A stretch of DNA of 64,000 nucleotides from Fictibacillus enclensis (GCF_001457035.1 NZ_KQ758622.1:1-64000); one strand, 5' to 3'; positions 1 through 9,105 are shown, counted from the stretch's first letter. A program made the numbers and translations. The notes: generated by a model not told the origin, from the sequence alone.

Positions 1-48
1 CGATGGTAGTTGGGGGCTTCCCCCTGTTAGAGTAGGACGTTGCCGGGC
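1..48 (+). rRNA. rrf: 5S ribosomal RNA, 3' end (partial)
   Basis: The window opens inside a 5S rRNA. The stretch with GGGGGCTTCCCCC and GAGAGTAGGACG-like bases and the end GCCGGGC matches the 3' third of Bacillus 5S rRNA. It marks the end of an rRNA operon lying to the left. A terminator follows directly. Confidence 0.93.
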
Positions 49-55
49 AAAAATT

Positions 56-88
56 AAGCACTGTTGAGAAATCAGCGGTGCTTTTTTG
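56..88 (+). terminator. rRNA operon terminator
   Basis: Stem AAGCACTG / CGGTGCTT followed by a run of T. It sits eight bases after the mature 5S end. Confidence 0.85.
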
Positions 89-118
89 TTTTGTCCAAAG
101 ATGAAAATGACGTGATAT

Positions 119-244
119 GGAAGTAAATCGTGTCGGACCGCAACTAAATTCCCGATCACCGCAACTAAATCATGTCGAAGCGCAAGTAAGAGAGGCCAAC
201 CCGCAACTAAATCAGGTCGAACCGCAAGTATCCTAGCCACCAGG
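119..244. repeat. 21-bp periodic array A (6 units)
   Basis: Units start at 119, 140, 161, 182, 203 and 224, exactly 21 bp apart. Each begins with a core GCAACTAAAT or a variant (GGAAGTAAAT, GCAAGTAAG, GCAAGTATCC). The other 11 bases are mostly variable. No ORF or hairpin explains the constraint. It starts about 30 bp after the rRNA terminator. Same period as arrays at 10883 and 52751. Confidence 0.85.
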
Positions 245-300
245 GGATCAGCAGAGCCTCAAATCCTCGAACCCTCCCGCGTTCCAGCTTTGCCCTCACC

Positions 301-403
301 AAAAAACCCCTAATTAGTCCTTTTTCTTTCCAAGTATCTTCTCCAAAGAGAGTAAACGGACCACAAAAGAGCATCAACTTAATAAAAAACCCCCTAATTA
401 GTC
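301..403. repeat. Pair of 20-bp direct repeats
   Basis: Bases 301-320 and 384-403 are near-identical copies of AAAAAACCCCTAATTAGTC, differing mainly by one extra C. The core CTAATTAG is palindromic. The 83-bp spacing and lack of a gene suggest a non-coding duplication. No function is apparent. The rest of 245-480 shows no gene. Confidence 0.6.
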
Positions 404-494
404 TCCTTATTTTTTAAAAACCCACTAAAATGGGAGGCAAAGTTGCCCCATCGTCTCTTGTATATATTCAATTTTCTTTTTGGTTAATAAGCTG

Positions 495-619
495 TATAAT
501 CATAGAGGCGGAGGCGAAAGAAACCCTTATTTATCAAGGGATAGGGAGATATCCTCATTAAATGAATGGGTTTGTCGAATTACATACTATATGATAGTAT
601 AAGCATGAAAGCGCTTTAA
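495..619 (+). promoter_or_regulatory. Probable promoter, leader and cre-like site of the permease gene
   Basis: A TATAAT hexamer at 495-500 precedes a leader of about 140 bases. A cre-like palindrome ATGAAAGCGCTTTAA lies at 605-619, one mismatch from the CcpA consensus WTGNAANCGNWNNCW. The -35 hexamer is weak. Short inverted repeats occur in the leader (CCCTTATTTATCAAGGG), but no known riboswitch class was recognised. Confidence 0.45.
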
Positions 620-645
620 TTTGAAAGCAGGGAGGACAACATGAA

Positions 646-2028
646 ATGAAGCAAAAAGAGGAACTTCATCGTGGATTGGAATCAAGACATATTACGCTAA
701 TGTCACTGGGCGCCGCAATTGGTGTCGGGTTATTTTTGGGTTCAGCCAGTGCGATTAAGCTCGCTGGTCCGGCCATTCTTGTAGCCTATACCATTGCAGG
801 AGCCGTTATGTTTCTTATTATGCGTGCACTTGGGGAGATGGCAATTCACAACCCGGTTGCCGGTTCTTTCAGCCGATATGCGAAGGATCACCTCGGGCCG
901 CTCTCCGGCTATATCACCGGGTGGAATTACTGGTTCCTATGGGTCGTTACCTGTATGGCCGAGATTACGGCTGTGGGGATCTATATGGAGAAGTGGTTCC
1001 CGAACGTGCCGAATTGGATTTGGGCACTTGCAGCCCTCGTTATTATGGCTGCGGTAAACTTAATTACCGCCAAAGCATATGGTGAATTTGAATTCTGGTT
1101 TGCCATGATTAAGATTGTTGCCATTATCGCTTTGATTATTTCTGGTTTGGGTATTATTTTCTTTGGGTTTGGAAATCACGGAATTGCGACTGGAATCAGC
1201 AACCTCTGGTCACATGGAGGTTTTGCGCCAAACGGCTTTAAAGGTATCTTGATGTCCATGCAAATGGTCATGTTCGCCTTCCTGGGAATTGAGATGATCG
1301 GTGTAACCGCCGGGGAAGTCAAGAATCCGAAAAAGGTATTGGCACGGGCCATTAACACCGTGTTCTGGAGAATTTTATTATTCTACGTGGGTGCTTTGTT
1401 TGTCATCATGTCCATTTATCCATGGAATGAAATTGGGACAACAGGAAGCCCGTTTGTGCTTACATTTGAGAAAATTGGTATCGCTCAAGCAGCAGGTATT
1501 ATCAACTTTGTAGTGTTAACAGCCGCCCTCTCCAGCTGTAACAGCGGTATTTTCAGTACGGGACGCATGCTGTTTAACCTGGCACAGCAGGAGCAGGCAC
1601 CTAAAGGGCTGAAAAAGATCAGCTCCAAAGGTGTTCCATCAAAGGCCATTTTGCTTTCCGCAGGGGCTTTGCTCATTGGGGTAGTGCTTAACTACTTGTT
1701 CCCGGGTTCAGCCGTTTTTGTATGGATCACAAGTATCTCTACATTCGGTGCAATCTGGACATGGGGAACGATTCTTCTTTCTCAAATGAAGTTCAGAAGG
1801 TCATTGTCAGCGGACGAGCTTAAGGAATTGAAGTTCAAGACGCCATTCTGGCCTTACGGTTCGTATATTGCTTTAGCCTTCTTGCTGATGGTACTCGGAA
1901 TCATGGGATATTTCAAAGATACACGTATTGCGCTCATCGTCGGTCCAATTTGGATCTTGGGGCTTGTAGCCTTTTATTATGGAAAAGGGCTTCATAAAAA
2001 GAATAAAGATGAGACGAAAGTGGCATAA
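646..2028 (+). CDS. Amino-acid permease, APC superfamily (AAT family)
   Basis: A 460-residue integral membrane protein with about 12 predicted hydrophobic segments. It has the N-terminal signature of amino-acid permeases (SLGAAIGVGLFLG at about residues 20-32, the unwound TM1 substrate site) and a conserved ALGEMA motif near residue 62. It resembles YbxG/AapA/ProY-type proton symporters of bacilli for neutral or cationic amino acids. The substrate cannot be read from sequence. The start ATG at 646 follows a GGAGG at 631-635. It stands alone, with a cre-like site in the leader suggesting CcpA control. A hairpin follows. Confidence 0.9.
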   Translation: MKQKEELHRGLESRHITLMSLGAAIGVGLFLGSASAIKLAGPAILVAYTIAGAVMFLIMRALGEMAIHNPVAGSFSRYAKDHLGPLSGYITGWNYWFLWVVTCMAEITAVGIYMEKWFPNVPNWIWALAALVIMAAVNLITAKAYGEFEFWFAMIKIVAIIALIISGLGIIFFGFGNHGIATGISNLWSHGGFAPNGFKGILMSMQMVMFAFLGIEMIGVTAGEVKNPKKVLARAINTVFWRILLFYVGALFVIMSIYPWNEIGTTGSPFVLTFEKIGIAQAAGIINFVVLTAALSSCNSGIFSTGRMLFNLAQQEQAPKGLKKISSKGVPSKAILLSAGALLIGVVLNYLFPGSAVFVWITSISTFGAIWTWGTILLSQMKFRRSLSADELKELKFKTPFWPYGSYIALAFLLMVLGIMGYFKDTRIALIVGPIWILGLVAFYYGKGLHKKNKDETKVA

Positions 2029-2037
2029 TAAGAATCA

Positions 2038-2069
2038 GTTGTATGCCAGCGATTACGCTGGCGTGCAAC
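2038..2069 (+). terminator. Hairpin after the permease gene
   Basis: Stem GTTGTATGCCAGC paired with GCTGGCGTGCAAC (one mismatch), loop of about six bases. It is followed by TTCCTT, not a long T run, so termination may be partial. Confidence 0.6.
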
Positions 2070-2094
2070 TTCCTTAAAAAAAGGGAAAAAAGGG

Positions 2095-2123
2095 TTGCAT
2101 GAAAACGAATTCCATGATATAGT
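2095..2123 (+). promoter_or_regulatory. Sigma-A promoter of the tRNA pair
   Basis: TTGCAT at 2095-2100, spacer of 17, TATAGT at 2118-2123, about 45 bases upstream of tRNA-fMet. Confidence 0.7.
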
Positions 2124-2167
2124 TATTATTGTCGACTCGGACATACAAATGAATTACTTTTTATCAT

Positions 2168-2244
<77 letters not shown>

Positions 2245-2284
2245 ATTTTAATTTCTGGCATCACAGTCAAGAAATATAGCCAAT

Positions 2285-2360
2285 GGACTCGTGGTGTAGC
2301 GGTTAACATGCCTGCCTGTCACGCAGGAGATCGCCGGTTCGATCCCGGTCGGGTCCGCCA
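2285..2360 (+). tRNA. tRNA-Asp (GTC)
   Basis: 76-nt cloverleaf with anticodon GTC inside the CTGCCTGTCACGCAG arm. Acceptor GGACTCG pairs with CGGGTCC (one G-T wobble), with encoded GCCA end. Cotranscribed with the initiator tRNA 40 bases upstream. Confidence 0.96.
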
Positions 2361-2374
2361 TCTTTTAAACGTAA

Positions 2375-2402
2375 ACGAAACAATTTGTTTCGTGTTTTTT
2401 TA
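2375..2402 (+). terminator. tRNA operon terminator
   Basis: Perfect stem ACGAAACA / TGTTTCGT-type hairpin followed by seven or more T. Confidence 0.85.
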
Positions 2403-2453
2403 TGTAAAAATAGGTTTTTTCGGTGAAATAAGATAAACTAATAAAAGACACAT

Positions 2454-2487
2454 AACCCTTAGGATCTCAGATGCCTAGGGTTTTTTC
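2454..2487 (+). terminator. Terminator-like hairpin upstream of thiL
   Basis: AACCCTTAGG pairs with CCTAGGGTT with one bulged T, then TTTTTT. It ends 49 bases before thiL, so it could be a second terminator for the tRNAs or an attenuator in the thiL leader. Confidence 0.55.
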
Positions 2488-2535
2488 ATAAGTTAAAAAT
2501 GTTCAAATCAAATTCGCAAAGGAAAGGTACATACG

Positions 2536-3516
2536 ATGCGGGATGAGTTTGAGTGGATTAAAACAATCAGTCCGGCTGGCCACCGCCAGTCGTCTGTCAT
2601 ACAGGGAATCGGCGATGATGCGGCCCTTGTTCAAGGTTCATCGTGGGATCAGATTGTATGCCTGGACACGATGGTGGAAGGTATCCATTTCACGAGTGAG
2701 ACGATGACCCCTTATCATGTGGGCTATAAGTCACTGGCTGCCAACATCAGTGATATTGCGGCCATGGGCGGTGTTCCGCTCTACTATCTGGTTTCCATTG
2801 CGATTCCGTCTAGCTGGGAGGAAGAGGACCTTTCTCAGGTTTATAAAGGGATGGCTGACTTAGCAGAAGCCTACGATATGGACCTGATTGGCGGGGACAC
2901 GGTTTCGACCAAAGGGCCGCTTGTTTTGTCGGTTACCATCATGGGGCAAGTGGAGCCCGGCAGAAAACTGCTGAGAAGCAATGCCAGGCCGGGTGACGTG
3001 GTGTTTTTATCCGGGCCTGTCGGTGATTCGGCAGGCGGCCTGGATCTGTTGTTGAAACGGTCGTTAACAGGTCCCTTTACCGCGGAAGAAAAACAACTCG
3101 TAAAAGCGCACCAGCTTCCCGAGCCGCATGTGGGGCAGGGACGGATCTTGGCTGCCTCCGACAAACGGGTGTCGCTGAATGACATTAGTGACGGTGTGGC
3201 AAGCGAGGCGAATGAGATTGCCGAAGCGAGCGGTGCAGTTCTTACCCTCTTTCATGACAAGCTTCCCAGGAGTCCGGTTCTCCAGATGTACCCCGAGGAT
3301 CAACAGGATCAATGGATCTTTTTCGGCGGAGAGGACTATAAGCTGATTGGGACGATGTCTCCAAACGACTTTGCACAGGCAGAAGCTGCTTGTAAGAAGG
3401 GGGGATATACGTTAACCGTCATCGGCGAGGTTTCCAGCGGGGAGCCCGGTGTGCGGCTTAAAAAGGGATCACACGTGGAACCACTATTGAAGGCGGGATA
3501 CAATCATTTTTCGTAA
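2536..3516 (+). CDS. thiL: Thiamine-monophosphate kinase ThiL
   Basis: 326 residues, usual family length. ThiL phosphorylates thiamine monophosphate to thiamine pyrophosphate with ATP. The PurM/ThiL-type ATP-binding features are present: GIGDDAAL near residue 25, DTMVEGIHF near residue 45, IGGDT near residue 118 and a C-terminal FGGEDY. First gene of a five-gene operon with tsaE, tsaB, rimI and tsaD, as ydiA-ydiE in B. subtilis. AGGAAAGG precedes the ATG. Confidence 0.96.
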   Translation: MRDEFEWIKTISPAGHRQSSVIQGIGDDAALVQGSSWDQIVCLDTMVEGIHFTSETMTPYHVGYKSLAANISDIAAMGGVPLYYLVSIAIPSSWEEEDLSQVYKGMADLAEAYDMDLIGGDTVSTKGPLVLSVTIMGQVEPGRKLLRSNARPGDVVFLSGPVGDSAGGLDLLLKRSLTGPFTAEEKQLVKAHQLPEPHVGQGRILAASDKRVSLNDISDGVASEANEIAEASGAVLTLFHDKLPRSPVLQMYPEDQQDQWIFFGGEDYKLIGTMSPNDFAQAEAACKKGGYTLTVIGEVSSGEPGVRLKKGSHVEPLLKAGYNHFS

Positions 3517-3530
3517 TAGAGGTGCATCAC

Positions 3531-3986
3531 ATGGAACAGTTAATAATAAGTACAACCTCTCCTGAAGAGACGGCGGAACTGGCGGAAAAGCTCGGAACCC
3601 TGCTTCAGGCCGGTGATGTTCTGACACTCGAAGGAGATTTGGGTGCGGGCAAAACGACCTTTACCAAGGGTTTGGCCAAGGGTCTCGGAGTTAAACGGGT
3701 CGTCAATTCGCCAACCTTCACGATCATTAAAGAATACAATGGGCGCGTGCCTTTTTATCATATGGATGTGTACCGGCTGGAAGACAGTGACGAGGATCTC
3801 GGATTTGAGGAGTATTTTGAAGGCGAAGGAGTAACGGTGGTCGAGTGGGCACAGTTCATTGCCGACCGTCTTCCGGAAGAACGATTAACTATTGATATCC
3901 GGCGTACGGGAGATGAGACAAGGGAATTAAAGTTTACTCCTGACGGTGAACGGTTTATTAAGGTATGTAAGGAGTTAGAAGAATGA
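3531..3986 (+). CDS. tsaE: tRNA t6A biosynthesis ATPase TsaE
   Basis: TsaE is the P-loop ATPase that works with TsaB and TsaD to put threonylcarbamoyl on A37 of ANN-decoding tRNAs. The Walker A GDLGAGKTTF lies near residue 40, and the conserved HMDVYRL and VVEWAQF motifs follow. The start is set at ATG 3531 because the GAGGTG just upstream (3519-3524) is the ribosome site; a longer start at GTG 3522 would sit inside that site. The 3' end overlaps tsaB by four bases, indicating coupling. Confidence 0.95.
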   Translation: MEQLIISTTSPEETAELAEKLGTLLQAGDVLTLEGDLGAGKTTFTKGLAKGLGVKRVVNSPTFTIIKEYNGRVPFYHMDVYRLEDSDEDLGFEEYFEGEGVTVVEWAQFIADRLPEERLTIDIRRTGDETRELKFTPDGERFIKVCKELEE

Positions 3987-4675
3987 AAGCTCTGGCGATC
4001 GACACCTCCAACCTCGTAATGGGAATTGCGGTGCTGGATGGCGAAAAAGTGATCGGTGAATATATTACTAATTTAAAAAAAAATCATTCTGTTCGGGTGA
4101 TGCCGGCGATTCATGACGTCATGAAAGAAGCCAACGTAAAGCCGGCCGAGCTGGACCGGATTATTACAGCGAAAGGGCCGGGCTCCTATACCGGTGTAAG
4201 AATCGGGGTAACCATCGCCAAAACGATGGCCTGGACGCTGAAAAAAGAACTAGTCGGGGTCTCAAGCCTGGAAGTGGTCGCGCAAAACGGCAAGTATTTT
4301 GGCGGGTATGTCTGTCCGCTGTTTGATGCCAGACGCGCCCAGCTGTATACAGGGCTGTATGGCAAAAAAGACGGACAGTTCCAAACGGTAAAGGAGGATC
4401 GTCTGGTGTTGCGGGAGAACTGGTTAAACGAGCTGAAAAAGCTGGATCAGCCGGTTCTGTTTTTAGGGAATGACCTTGATCTACACAAGGAACGGATTTC
4501 CGAGGAGCTTGGCGAACAGGCGGTGTTTGGAAGCGCTGCGGACCACAATCCACGCCCGTCCGAATTGGGTAGAATCGGTATGGAACGCGAGCCGGAACCG
4601 GTTCATCATTTTGTGCCGAGTTACCTTCAGCTTGCAGAAGCGGAAGCCAATTGGCTGGCAGCTCAGAAAAAGTAG
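3983..4675 (+). CDS. tsaB: tRNA t6A biosynthesis protein TsaB
   Basis: 230 residues of the ASKHA fold. TsaB is the inactive partner that dimerises with TsaD in the t6A complex. N-terminal LAIDTS and GPGSYTGVRIG near residue 65 are the family signatures. It overlaps tsaE by four bases (ATGA) and its stop abuts the rimI ribosome site. Confidence 0.95.
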   Translation: MKALAIDTSNLVMGIAVLDGEKVIGEYITNLKKNHSVRVMPAIHDVMKEANVKPAELDRIITAKGPGSYTGVRIGVTIAKTMAWTLKKELVGVSSLEVVAQNGKYFGGYVCPLFDARRAQLYTGLYGKKDGQFQTVKEDRLVLRENWLNELKKLDQPVLFLGNDLDLHKERISEELGEQAVFGSAADHNPRPSELGRIGMEREPEPVHHFVPSYLQLAEAEANWLAAQKK

Positions 4676-4684
4676 GTGCGAAAC

Positions 4685-5134
4685 ATGGAGGAGACGTTCA
4701 CATACAGGTTGGCAACGGTTCATGATCTTCAGGATATTATAGAGATTGAACATGCTTCCTTTACGCTGCCCTGGACGCAGGAGGCGTTTTACAACGAGAT
4801 TGTGCATAATCAATTTGCCTATTATCTTTTGATCGAGGCAGACGGCAGGACGGTTGGTTACTGCGGTGTCTGGGTGATCATTGATGATGCGCATATCACC
4901 AATGTGGCGATCCGTCCCGAATACCGGGGCAGAAAGCTCGGAGAAGCGATTATGCGCCAGGCGATGCATCTGGCCGGAAGGTATGGTGCAGCAAGGCTGA
5001 GCCTTGAGGTTAGAGTGACCAATTATGTGGCACAGAATTTATACCGCAAGCTCGGTTTCCAGGATGGCGGTATCCGAAAAAATTATTACAGCGACAACGG
5101 GGAAGACGCGTTAGTCATGTGGGTGATGCTTTAA
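4685..5134 (+). CDS. rimI: Ribosomal protein bS18-alanine N-acetyltransferase RimI
   Basis: GNAT acetyltransferase of about 149 residues. The acetyl-CoA loop [12 protein letters not shown] is in the middle and a C-terminal LYRKLGF motif is present. RimI acetylates the N-terminus of ribosomal protein S18 in E. coli and lies in the t6A operon in most Firmicutes. Start chosen at ATG 4685 because AGGTG at 4674-4678 gives correct spacing; GTG 4676 lies inside it. The stop overlaps the tsaD start by one base (TAATG). Confidence 0.9.
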   Translation: MEETFTYRLATVHDLQDIIEIEHASFTLPWTQEAFYNEIVHNQFAYYLLIEADGRTVGYCGVWVIIDDAHITNVAIRPEYRGRKLGEAIMRQAMHLAGRYGAARLSLEVRVTNYVAQNLYRKLGFQDGGIRKNYYSDNGEDALVMWVML

Positions 5135-6150
5135 TGAAACTAGATGAAATCATATTATCAATTGAAACGAGCTGTGACGAAACAGCTGTGGCACTGATCA
5201 AAAACGGCACCGAGATTCTCGCAAATGTTGTGGCTTCACAGATTGAAAGCCATAAACGGTTCGGCGGGGTGGTTCCGGAAATAGCTTCACGCCATCATGT
5301 GGAACAGATGACGGTCGTGACGGAGGAAGCATTACAGCAGGCAGGGCTGACGATGGACGACGTGACCGCTGTGGCGGTAACGGAAGGTCCGGGGCTTGTC
5401 GGAGCGCTTTTGATCGGAGTGAACGCAGCCAAGGCGCTGGCGTTTGCTCATGGTCTGCCGCTGGTGCCGGTGCATCATATTGCGGGTCATATCTATGCTA
5501 ACCGCCTGATCACTGAAATGAAGTTTCCACTCTTGGCCCTTGTAGTTTCAGGAGGGCATACCGAACTTGTTCTGATGAAAGAGCACGGATCATTTGAGGT
5601 GATTGGCGAGACGCGGGACGACGCAGCGGGAGAAGCCTATGACAAAGTAGCTCGTACGCTCAACCTTCCGTATCCGGGAGGTCCGCATATCGATAAGCTC
5701 GCACAAAACGGGGAACCGGTGCTGAAGCTTCCTCGGGCCTGGCTTGAGCCGGATTCGTATGACTTCAGCTTCAGCGGACTTAAATCGGCTGTGATCAATA
5801 CGGTTCATAATGCCGCCCAGCGCGGAGAAACTATCCGACCAGAAGACCTGGCCGCAAGTTTCCAGGCTTCCGTCGTCGAAGTGCTTGTGGAAAAAACCGC
5901 ACGTGCCGCACGGGAATATGACGTCAAGCAAGTGTTGCTGGCTGGTGGTGTAGCGGCGAACCAGGGACTGCGCAAGGCGCTGGCAGAGCGTTTCTCGGAT
6001 CTTCCACAGGAGCTTGTCGTTCCGCCGCTTTACTTATGCACAGATAACGCAGCGATGATTGGTGCTGCGGGCAGTGTAGCTTATCAAAAAGGCAAAAGAG
6101 CCGACTGGGCGCTCAATGGCGTGCCGGGCCTGGATCTGGAAGCTCAATAA
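5134..6150 (+). CDS. tsaD: tRNA threonylcarbamoyltransferase TsaD (Gcp)
   Basis: 338 residues. TsaD transfers threonylcarbamoyl from threonylcarbamoyl-AMP to A37 of tRNA. The Kae1/TsaD signatures are clear: [11 protein letters not shown] at the N-terminus, metal-binding [11 protein letters not shown] near residue 110, and [12 protein letters not shown] and CTDNAAMIG near the C-terminus. Start placed at ATG 5134, which shares one base with the rimI stop; GTG 5119 is less likely. A strong terminator follows. Confidence 0.95.
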   Translation: MKLDEIILSIETSCDETAVALIKNGTEILANVVASQIESHKRFGGVVPEIASRHHVEQMTVVTEEALQQAGLTMDDVTAVAVTEGPGLVGALLIGVNAAKALAFAHGLPLVPVHHIAGHIYANRLITEMKFPLLALVVSGGHTELVLMKEHGSFEVIGETRDDAAGEAYDKVARTLNLPYPGGPHIDKLAQNGEPVLKLPRAWLEPDSYDFSFSGLKSAVINTVHNAAQRGETIRPEDLAASFQASVVEVLVEKTARAAREYDVKQVLLAGGVAANQGLRKALAERFSDLPQELVVPPLYLCTDNAAMIGAAGSVAYQKGKRADWALNGVPGLDLEAQ

Positions 6151-6156
6151 ATCGAG

Positions 6157-6195
6157 AAAATCCCTTCTTATCAACAGGTAAGAAGGGATTTTATT
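6157..6195 (+). terminator. Terminator of the thiL-tsaD operon
   Basis: AAAATCCCTTCTTA pairs perfectly with TAAGAAGGGATTTT; the 3' arm ends in a T-rich tail. Confidence 0.9.
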
Positions 6196-6211
6196 GTTCT
6201 TTGCTCCTCAT

Positions 6212-6401
6212 TGTGGATGTGGACAAACTTATCCACAGGTCAGACGAATTTGTGTGTAAATAAAATGAAAGCAGAAAAACCACGAATTCCAGCTGTGTAT
6301 AAAATTCTGTGGATAACTATCAATCGACCTGTGGATAATGTGCATAAGTGTGTGAATTGTGGATTTTTCTCCTGTTTTTATGTGTATAAGTATGTGGATA
6401 C
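6212..6401. promoter_or_regulatory. DnaA-box cluster downstream of tsaD
   Basis: Three perfect DnaA boxes: TTATCCACA at 6229-6237 (+) and TGTGGATAA at 6308-6316 and 6330-6338. Five more have one mismatch: 6218-6226, 6294-6302, 6339-6347, 6381-6389 and 6393-6401. All but one point the same way. B. subtilis has a DnaA-box cluster beside the same gene (gcp), one of several chromosomal clusters thought to titrate DnaA and limit initiation, so this is probably its counterpart. Confidence 0.85.
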
Positions 6402-6420
6402 TGTGAATTGTTTAAAAAAT

Positions 6421-6448
6421 AAAACAATGGCACTTGGCCATTGTTTTA
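6421..6448. terminator. Terminator of ydiF, overlapping its stop codon
   Basis: AAAACAATGGC / GCCATTGTTTT with a four-base loop. The stem includes the stop codon of ydiF on the minus strand and has T runs on both strands, so it could act both ways. Confidence 0.8.
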
Positions 6449-8386
6449 ATTCTCTTCTTGAAGTTGTTCCCATTCTTCCATCAACTGTTCCATCTCGGCG
6501 CTCAGTGCCTCGATCTGCTCATTGTGATCCTGCGTTTTTTCATAGTCCTGAAAGATCTCAGGATCGCACAAGGCTTCTTCGTGCTCGGCCTGGCGTGCTT
6601 CAAGGGTTTCAAGAAGGCCTTCAATTTCTTCAATCCTTCTCAGGCGTTTCCGGTCTTCCCGTTTGGCGGCTTTATCCTGACGATAGCTGCCGATGGGTGG
6701 TTCATCTGTTTTGGCGGAAGGGGCAGAGGCTTCCTGGCTTTTTTTCAGGTATTCTTCCCGTTCTCTCGTTTCTGTTTTCTTATCCACATAATAATCGTAG
6801 TCACCGAGATAGTTTGTGATTTGGGTGCGCGACAGTTCGGCGACCTTTGTTGCGATCCTGTTGATAAAGTAACGGTCATGGGAAACAAAGACGATCGTTC
6901 CCGGATAATTGATCAATGCCTGCTCGAGGACTTCCTTGCTGTCGAGGTCCAGGTGGTTCGTCGGTTCGTCCAGAAGAAGCAGATTCGCTTTTTGCATCAT
7001 CAGCTTGGCAAGAGCGAGCCGTGCTTTTTGGCCGCCGCTCAGCTCGTTGACAAGCTTTAGTACATCGTCACCGCTAAACAGAAAGTTTCCGAGAACGGTG
7101 CGAATCTCTTTTTCCGTTTTGTCCGGATATTCATCCCACAGCTCGTTCAGCAGGGTTTTCCGGGAGTTCAGGTTGGCCTGCTCCTGCTCGTAATGGCCGA
7201 TCTTCACATTGGCTCCGTACCGGATGGTGCCGTCAAGGAGTGGCAGCTGTTTTAAAACGGCCTTCAGCAGGGTGGACTTGCCGATACCGTTCGGCCCGAC
7301 AAGCGCTACCGCATCCTGACGGGATACATCGTAATTGATGTTGGTGATGAGCGGCACTCCGTCCTCATAGCCCGTGGCCACATGTTCAAGCTTCAGCACG
7401 TCATTCCCGCTCTGCCGCTCAATATCAAACATGAAGGAAGCCGACTTCTCATCACCGAGCGGCCTGTCCATCACTTCCATACGCTCGAGCTGTTTTCTTC
7501 GGCTTTGCGCACGTTTGGTGGTGGAGGCACGAACCAGGTTTTTCTGGACAAAGTCCTGCAGCTTGGCGATTTCGTCCTGCTGCTTTTCGTACGCCTTCAT
7601 GTCGAGCGCGAGCCGCTCGGCCTTCTGCTCCAGAAACTGCGTGTAGTTTCCTTTGTATTTGAAGGAGCGATGCCGGGTAATTTCATAGACCGTCGTTACG
7701 ATTTTGTCCAGGAAATAACGGTCATGGGATACGAGCAGAATGGCGCCCGGATAGGACTGCAGGTATTGCTCCAGCCAGGAAAGCGTCTCGATGTCCAGAT
7801 GGTTGGTCGGCTCATCAAGGATCAAAAGATCCGGCTTGGTAAGGAGCAGCTTGGCCAGGGCCAGCCGTGTTTTCTGTCCGCCGCTTAAGGTTGCGACAGG
7901 TGTTGCAGGGTCAAAGTCTGCGAACTGAAACCCGTGGAGGACGGTCCGCATTTCCGCTTCGTACTGATAGCCTCCCGCTTCTTTAAATGTGATCTGCAGC
8001 TCGTCATACTCCTTTAGGAGTTTATTGTAGCTGTTTTCGTCTTCAATCAGCGCAGGGTCGCCCATGCGGCTTTCCATGCTGCGCAGCTGTCTTTCCATTT
8101 TACGAAGCGGTTCAAACACACTCAGCATCTCATCCCAGATAGAGAGGCTTGATTCAAGGCCGGTGTGCTGTGCGAGATAGCCCACCTTGACTCCTTTTGG
8201 CATAATAAGCTGTCCGGAGTCATAGGACAGGTCGCCCGTTATGATCTTCAACAGCGTGGATTTGCCCGCTCCGTTTCTTCCAACAAGCGCGATTCTGTCG
8301 CGTGTTTGGACTTCGAGCTTAATATTCGATAAAATAGGGTCAGCCCCAAACGATTTTGTTAAGTCATTCACTTGCAAAATAATCAC
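6446..8386 (-). CDS. ydiF: ABC-F family ATP-binding protein YdiF
   Basis: 646 residues with two ABC ATPase domains and no membrane segments. Walker A GRNGAGKST (about 37) and GPNGIGKST (about 356); ABC signatures LSGGQKTRLALAKLL and LSGGQKARLALAKLM; Walker B LLILDEPTNHLD and LLLLDEPTNHLD. The linker and a long charged coiled-coil tail match the ABC-F ribosome factors. Likely acts on stalled ribosomes. GTG start at 8386 behind GAGGTGA. Transcribed against the thiL operon and away from moaC. Confidence 0.93.
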   Translation of the reverse strand: MIILQVNDLTKSFGADPILSNIKLEVQTRDRIALVGRNGAGKSTLLKIITGDLSYDSGQLIMPKGVKVGYLAQHTGLESSLSIWDEMLSVFEPLRKMERQLRSMESRMGDPALIEDENSYNKLLKEYDELQITFKEAGGYQYEAEMRTVLHGFQFADFDPATPVATLSGGQKTRLALAKLLLTKPDLLILDEPTNHLDIETLSWLEQYLQSYPGAILLVSHDRYFLDKIVTTVYEITRHRSFKYKGNYTQFLEQKAERLALDMKAYEKQQDEIAKLQDFVQKNLVRASTTKRAQSRRKQLERMEVMDRPLGDEKSASFMFDIERQSGNDVLKLEHVATGYEDGVPLITNINYDVSRQDAVALVGPNGIGKSTLLKAVLKQLPLLDGTIRYGANVKIGHYEQEQANLNSRKTLLNELWDEYPDKTEKEIRTVLGNFLFSGDDVLKLVNELSGGQKARLALAKLMMQKANLLLLDEPTNHLDLDSKEVLEQALINYPGTIVFVSHDRYFINRIATKVAELSRTQITNYLGDYDYYVDKKTETREREEYLKKSQEASAPSAKTDEPPIGSYRQDKAAKREDRKRLRRIEEIEGLLETLEARQAEHEEALCDPEIFQDYEKTQDHNEQIEALSAEMEQLMEEWEQLQEEN

Positions 8387-8553
8387 TGTACGTCACCTCA
8401 AATTCCTGTCAACAAAACATCAGGAAACAGACGGGGTGCAAACGACAAAAAATGCACGGGGTTACGCCTGTTTTGCTGTAATCTGTCTACTCTTAGTGTA
8501 GCCTACAAAAGCAAAGCCGGGCAACTAATCAATGTTCAACATATTGTTATATA

Positions 8554-8584
8554 TTGAGAGAAGAAGCAACTGCCATTCTATAAT
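8554..8584 (+). promoter_or_regulatory. Possible moaC promoter
   Basis: TTGAGA at 8554-8559, spacer of 19, perfect TATAAT at 8579-8584. The spacer is long, so the -35 call is uncertain. Confidence 0.4.
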
Positions 8585-8619
8585 AAGATCGTGTATATTT
8601 TAGGAAGAAGGAGTAGGAT

Positions 8620-9105
8620 ATGGGATCTTTTACGCATTTTAACGAACAGGGACGAGCAAAAATGGTGGATATTTCGGACAAGGATGTGACGGTCCGCACC
8701 GCTGTGGCCCACAGCTCGATTTTTGTGAATCCGGAAATCTACACAAAGATCACCGAAGGTTCCTTCAAAAAAGGAGATGTGCTCGCTGTGGCACAGGTGG
8801 CCGGCATCATGGCGGCCAAAAAAACCTCCGACTGGATTCCGATGTGCCATCCGCTCGCTCTTACGGGTGTGGATATTTCCTTTCAGTGGGAAAAAGAGGA
8901 CGAGGGATACCGGCTGCATATTGAAGCAGCGGTGAAAACAAAGGGCAATACCGGGGTTGAAATGGAAGCCTTGACGGCGGCAAGTGCTGCTGCTCTGACC
9001 GTTTATGATATGTGCAAGGCGGTTGATAAAGGAATGGTCATTGGACCGACTTATCTTCAGAGTAAAACCGGGGGAAAAAACGGGGATTTTCAACGTTCCA
9101 AGTAA
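8620..9105 (+). CDS. moaC: Cyclic pyranopterin monophosphate synthase MoaC
   Basis: 161 residues, usual length. MoaC converts 3',8-cyclo-GTP to cyclic pyranopterin monophosphate in molybdenum cofactor synthesis. The family motif [12 protein letters not shown] lies near residue 75 and the catalytic [10 protein letters not shown] segment (Asp and Lys) near residue 130. AAGGAG precedes the ATG. As in B. subtilis it lies between ydiF and rex; the 49-base gap to rex suggests a shared or closely spaced transcript. Confidence 0.96.
   Translation: MGSFTHFNEQGRAKMVDISDKDVTVRTAVAHSSIFVNPEIYTKITEGSFKKGDVLAVAQVAGIMAAKKTSDWIPMCHPLALTGVDISFQWEKEDEGYRLHIEAAVKTKGNTGVEMEALTAASAAALTVYDMCKAVDKGMVIGPTYLQSKTGGKNGDFQRSK

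Noticed and set aside
119-244. CRISPR array at the 21-bp repeats
   Set aside because: The unit is 21 bp including the spacer, the core is only 9-10 bases, and no cas genes lie nearby; the same holds for 52751-52876.
500-640. Riboswitch or T-box in the permease leader
   Set aside because: Inverted repeats exist, but no conserved core of a known class and no T-box sequence could be found.
6211-6819. 202-codon plus-strand ORF
   Set aside because: It runs through the DnaA-box cluster, a terminator and the antisense of ydiF, with no ribosome site.
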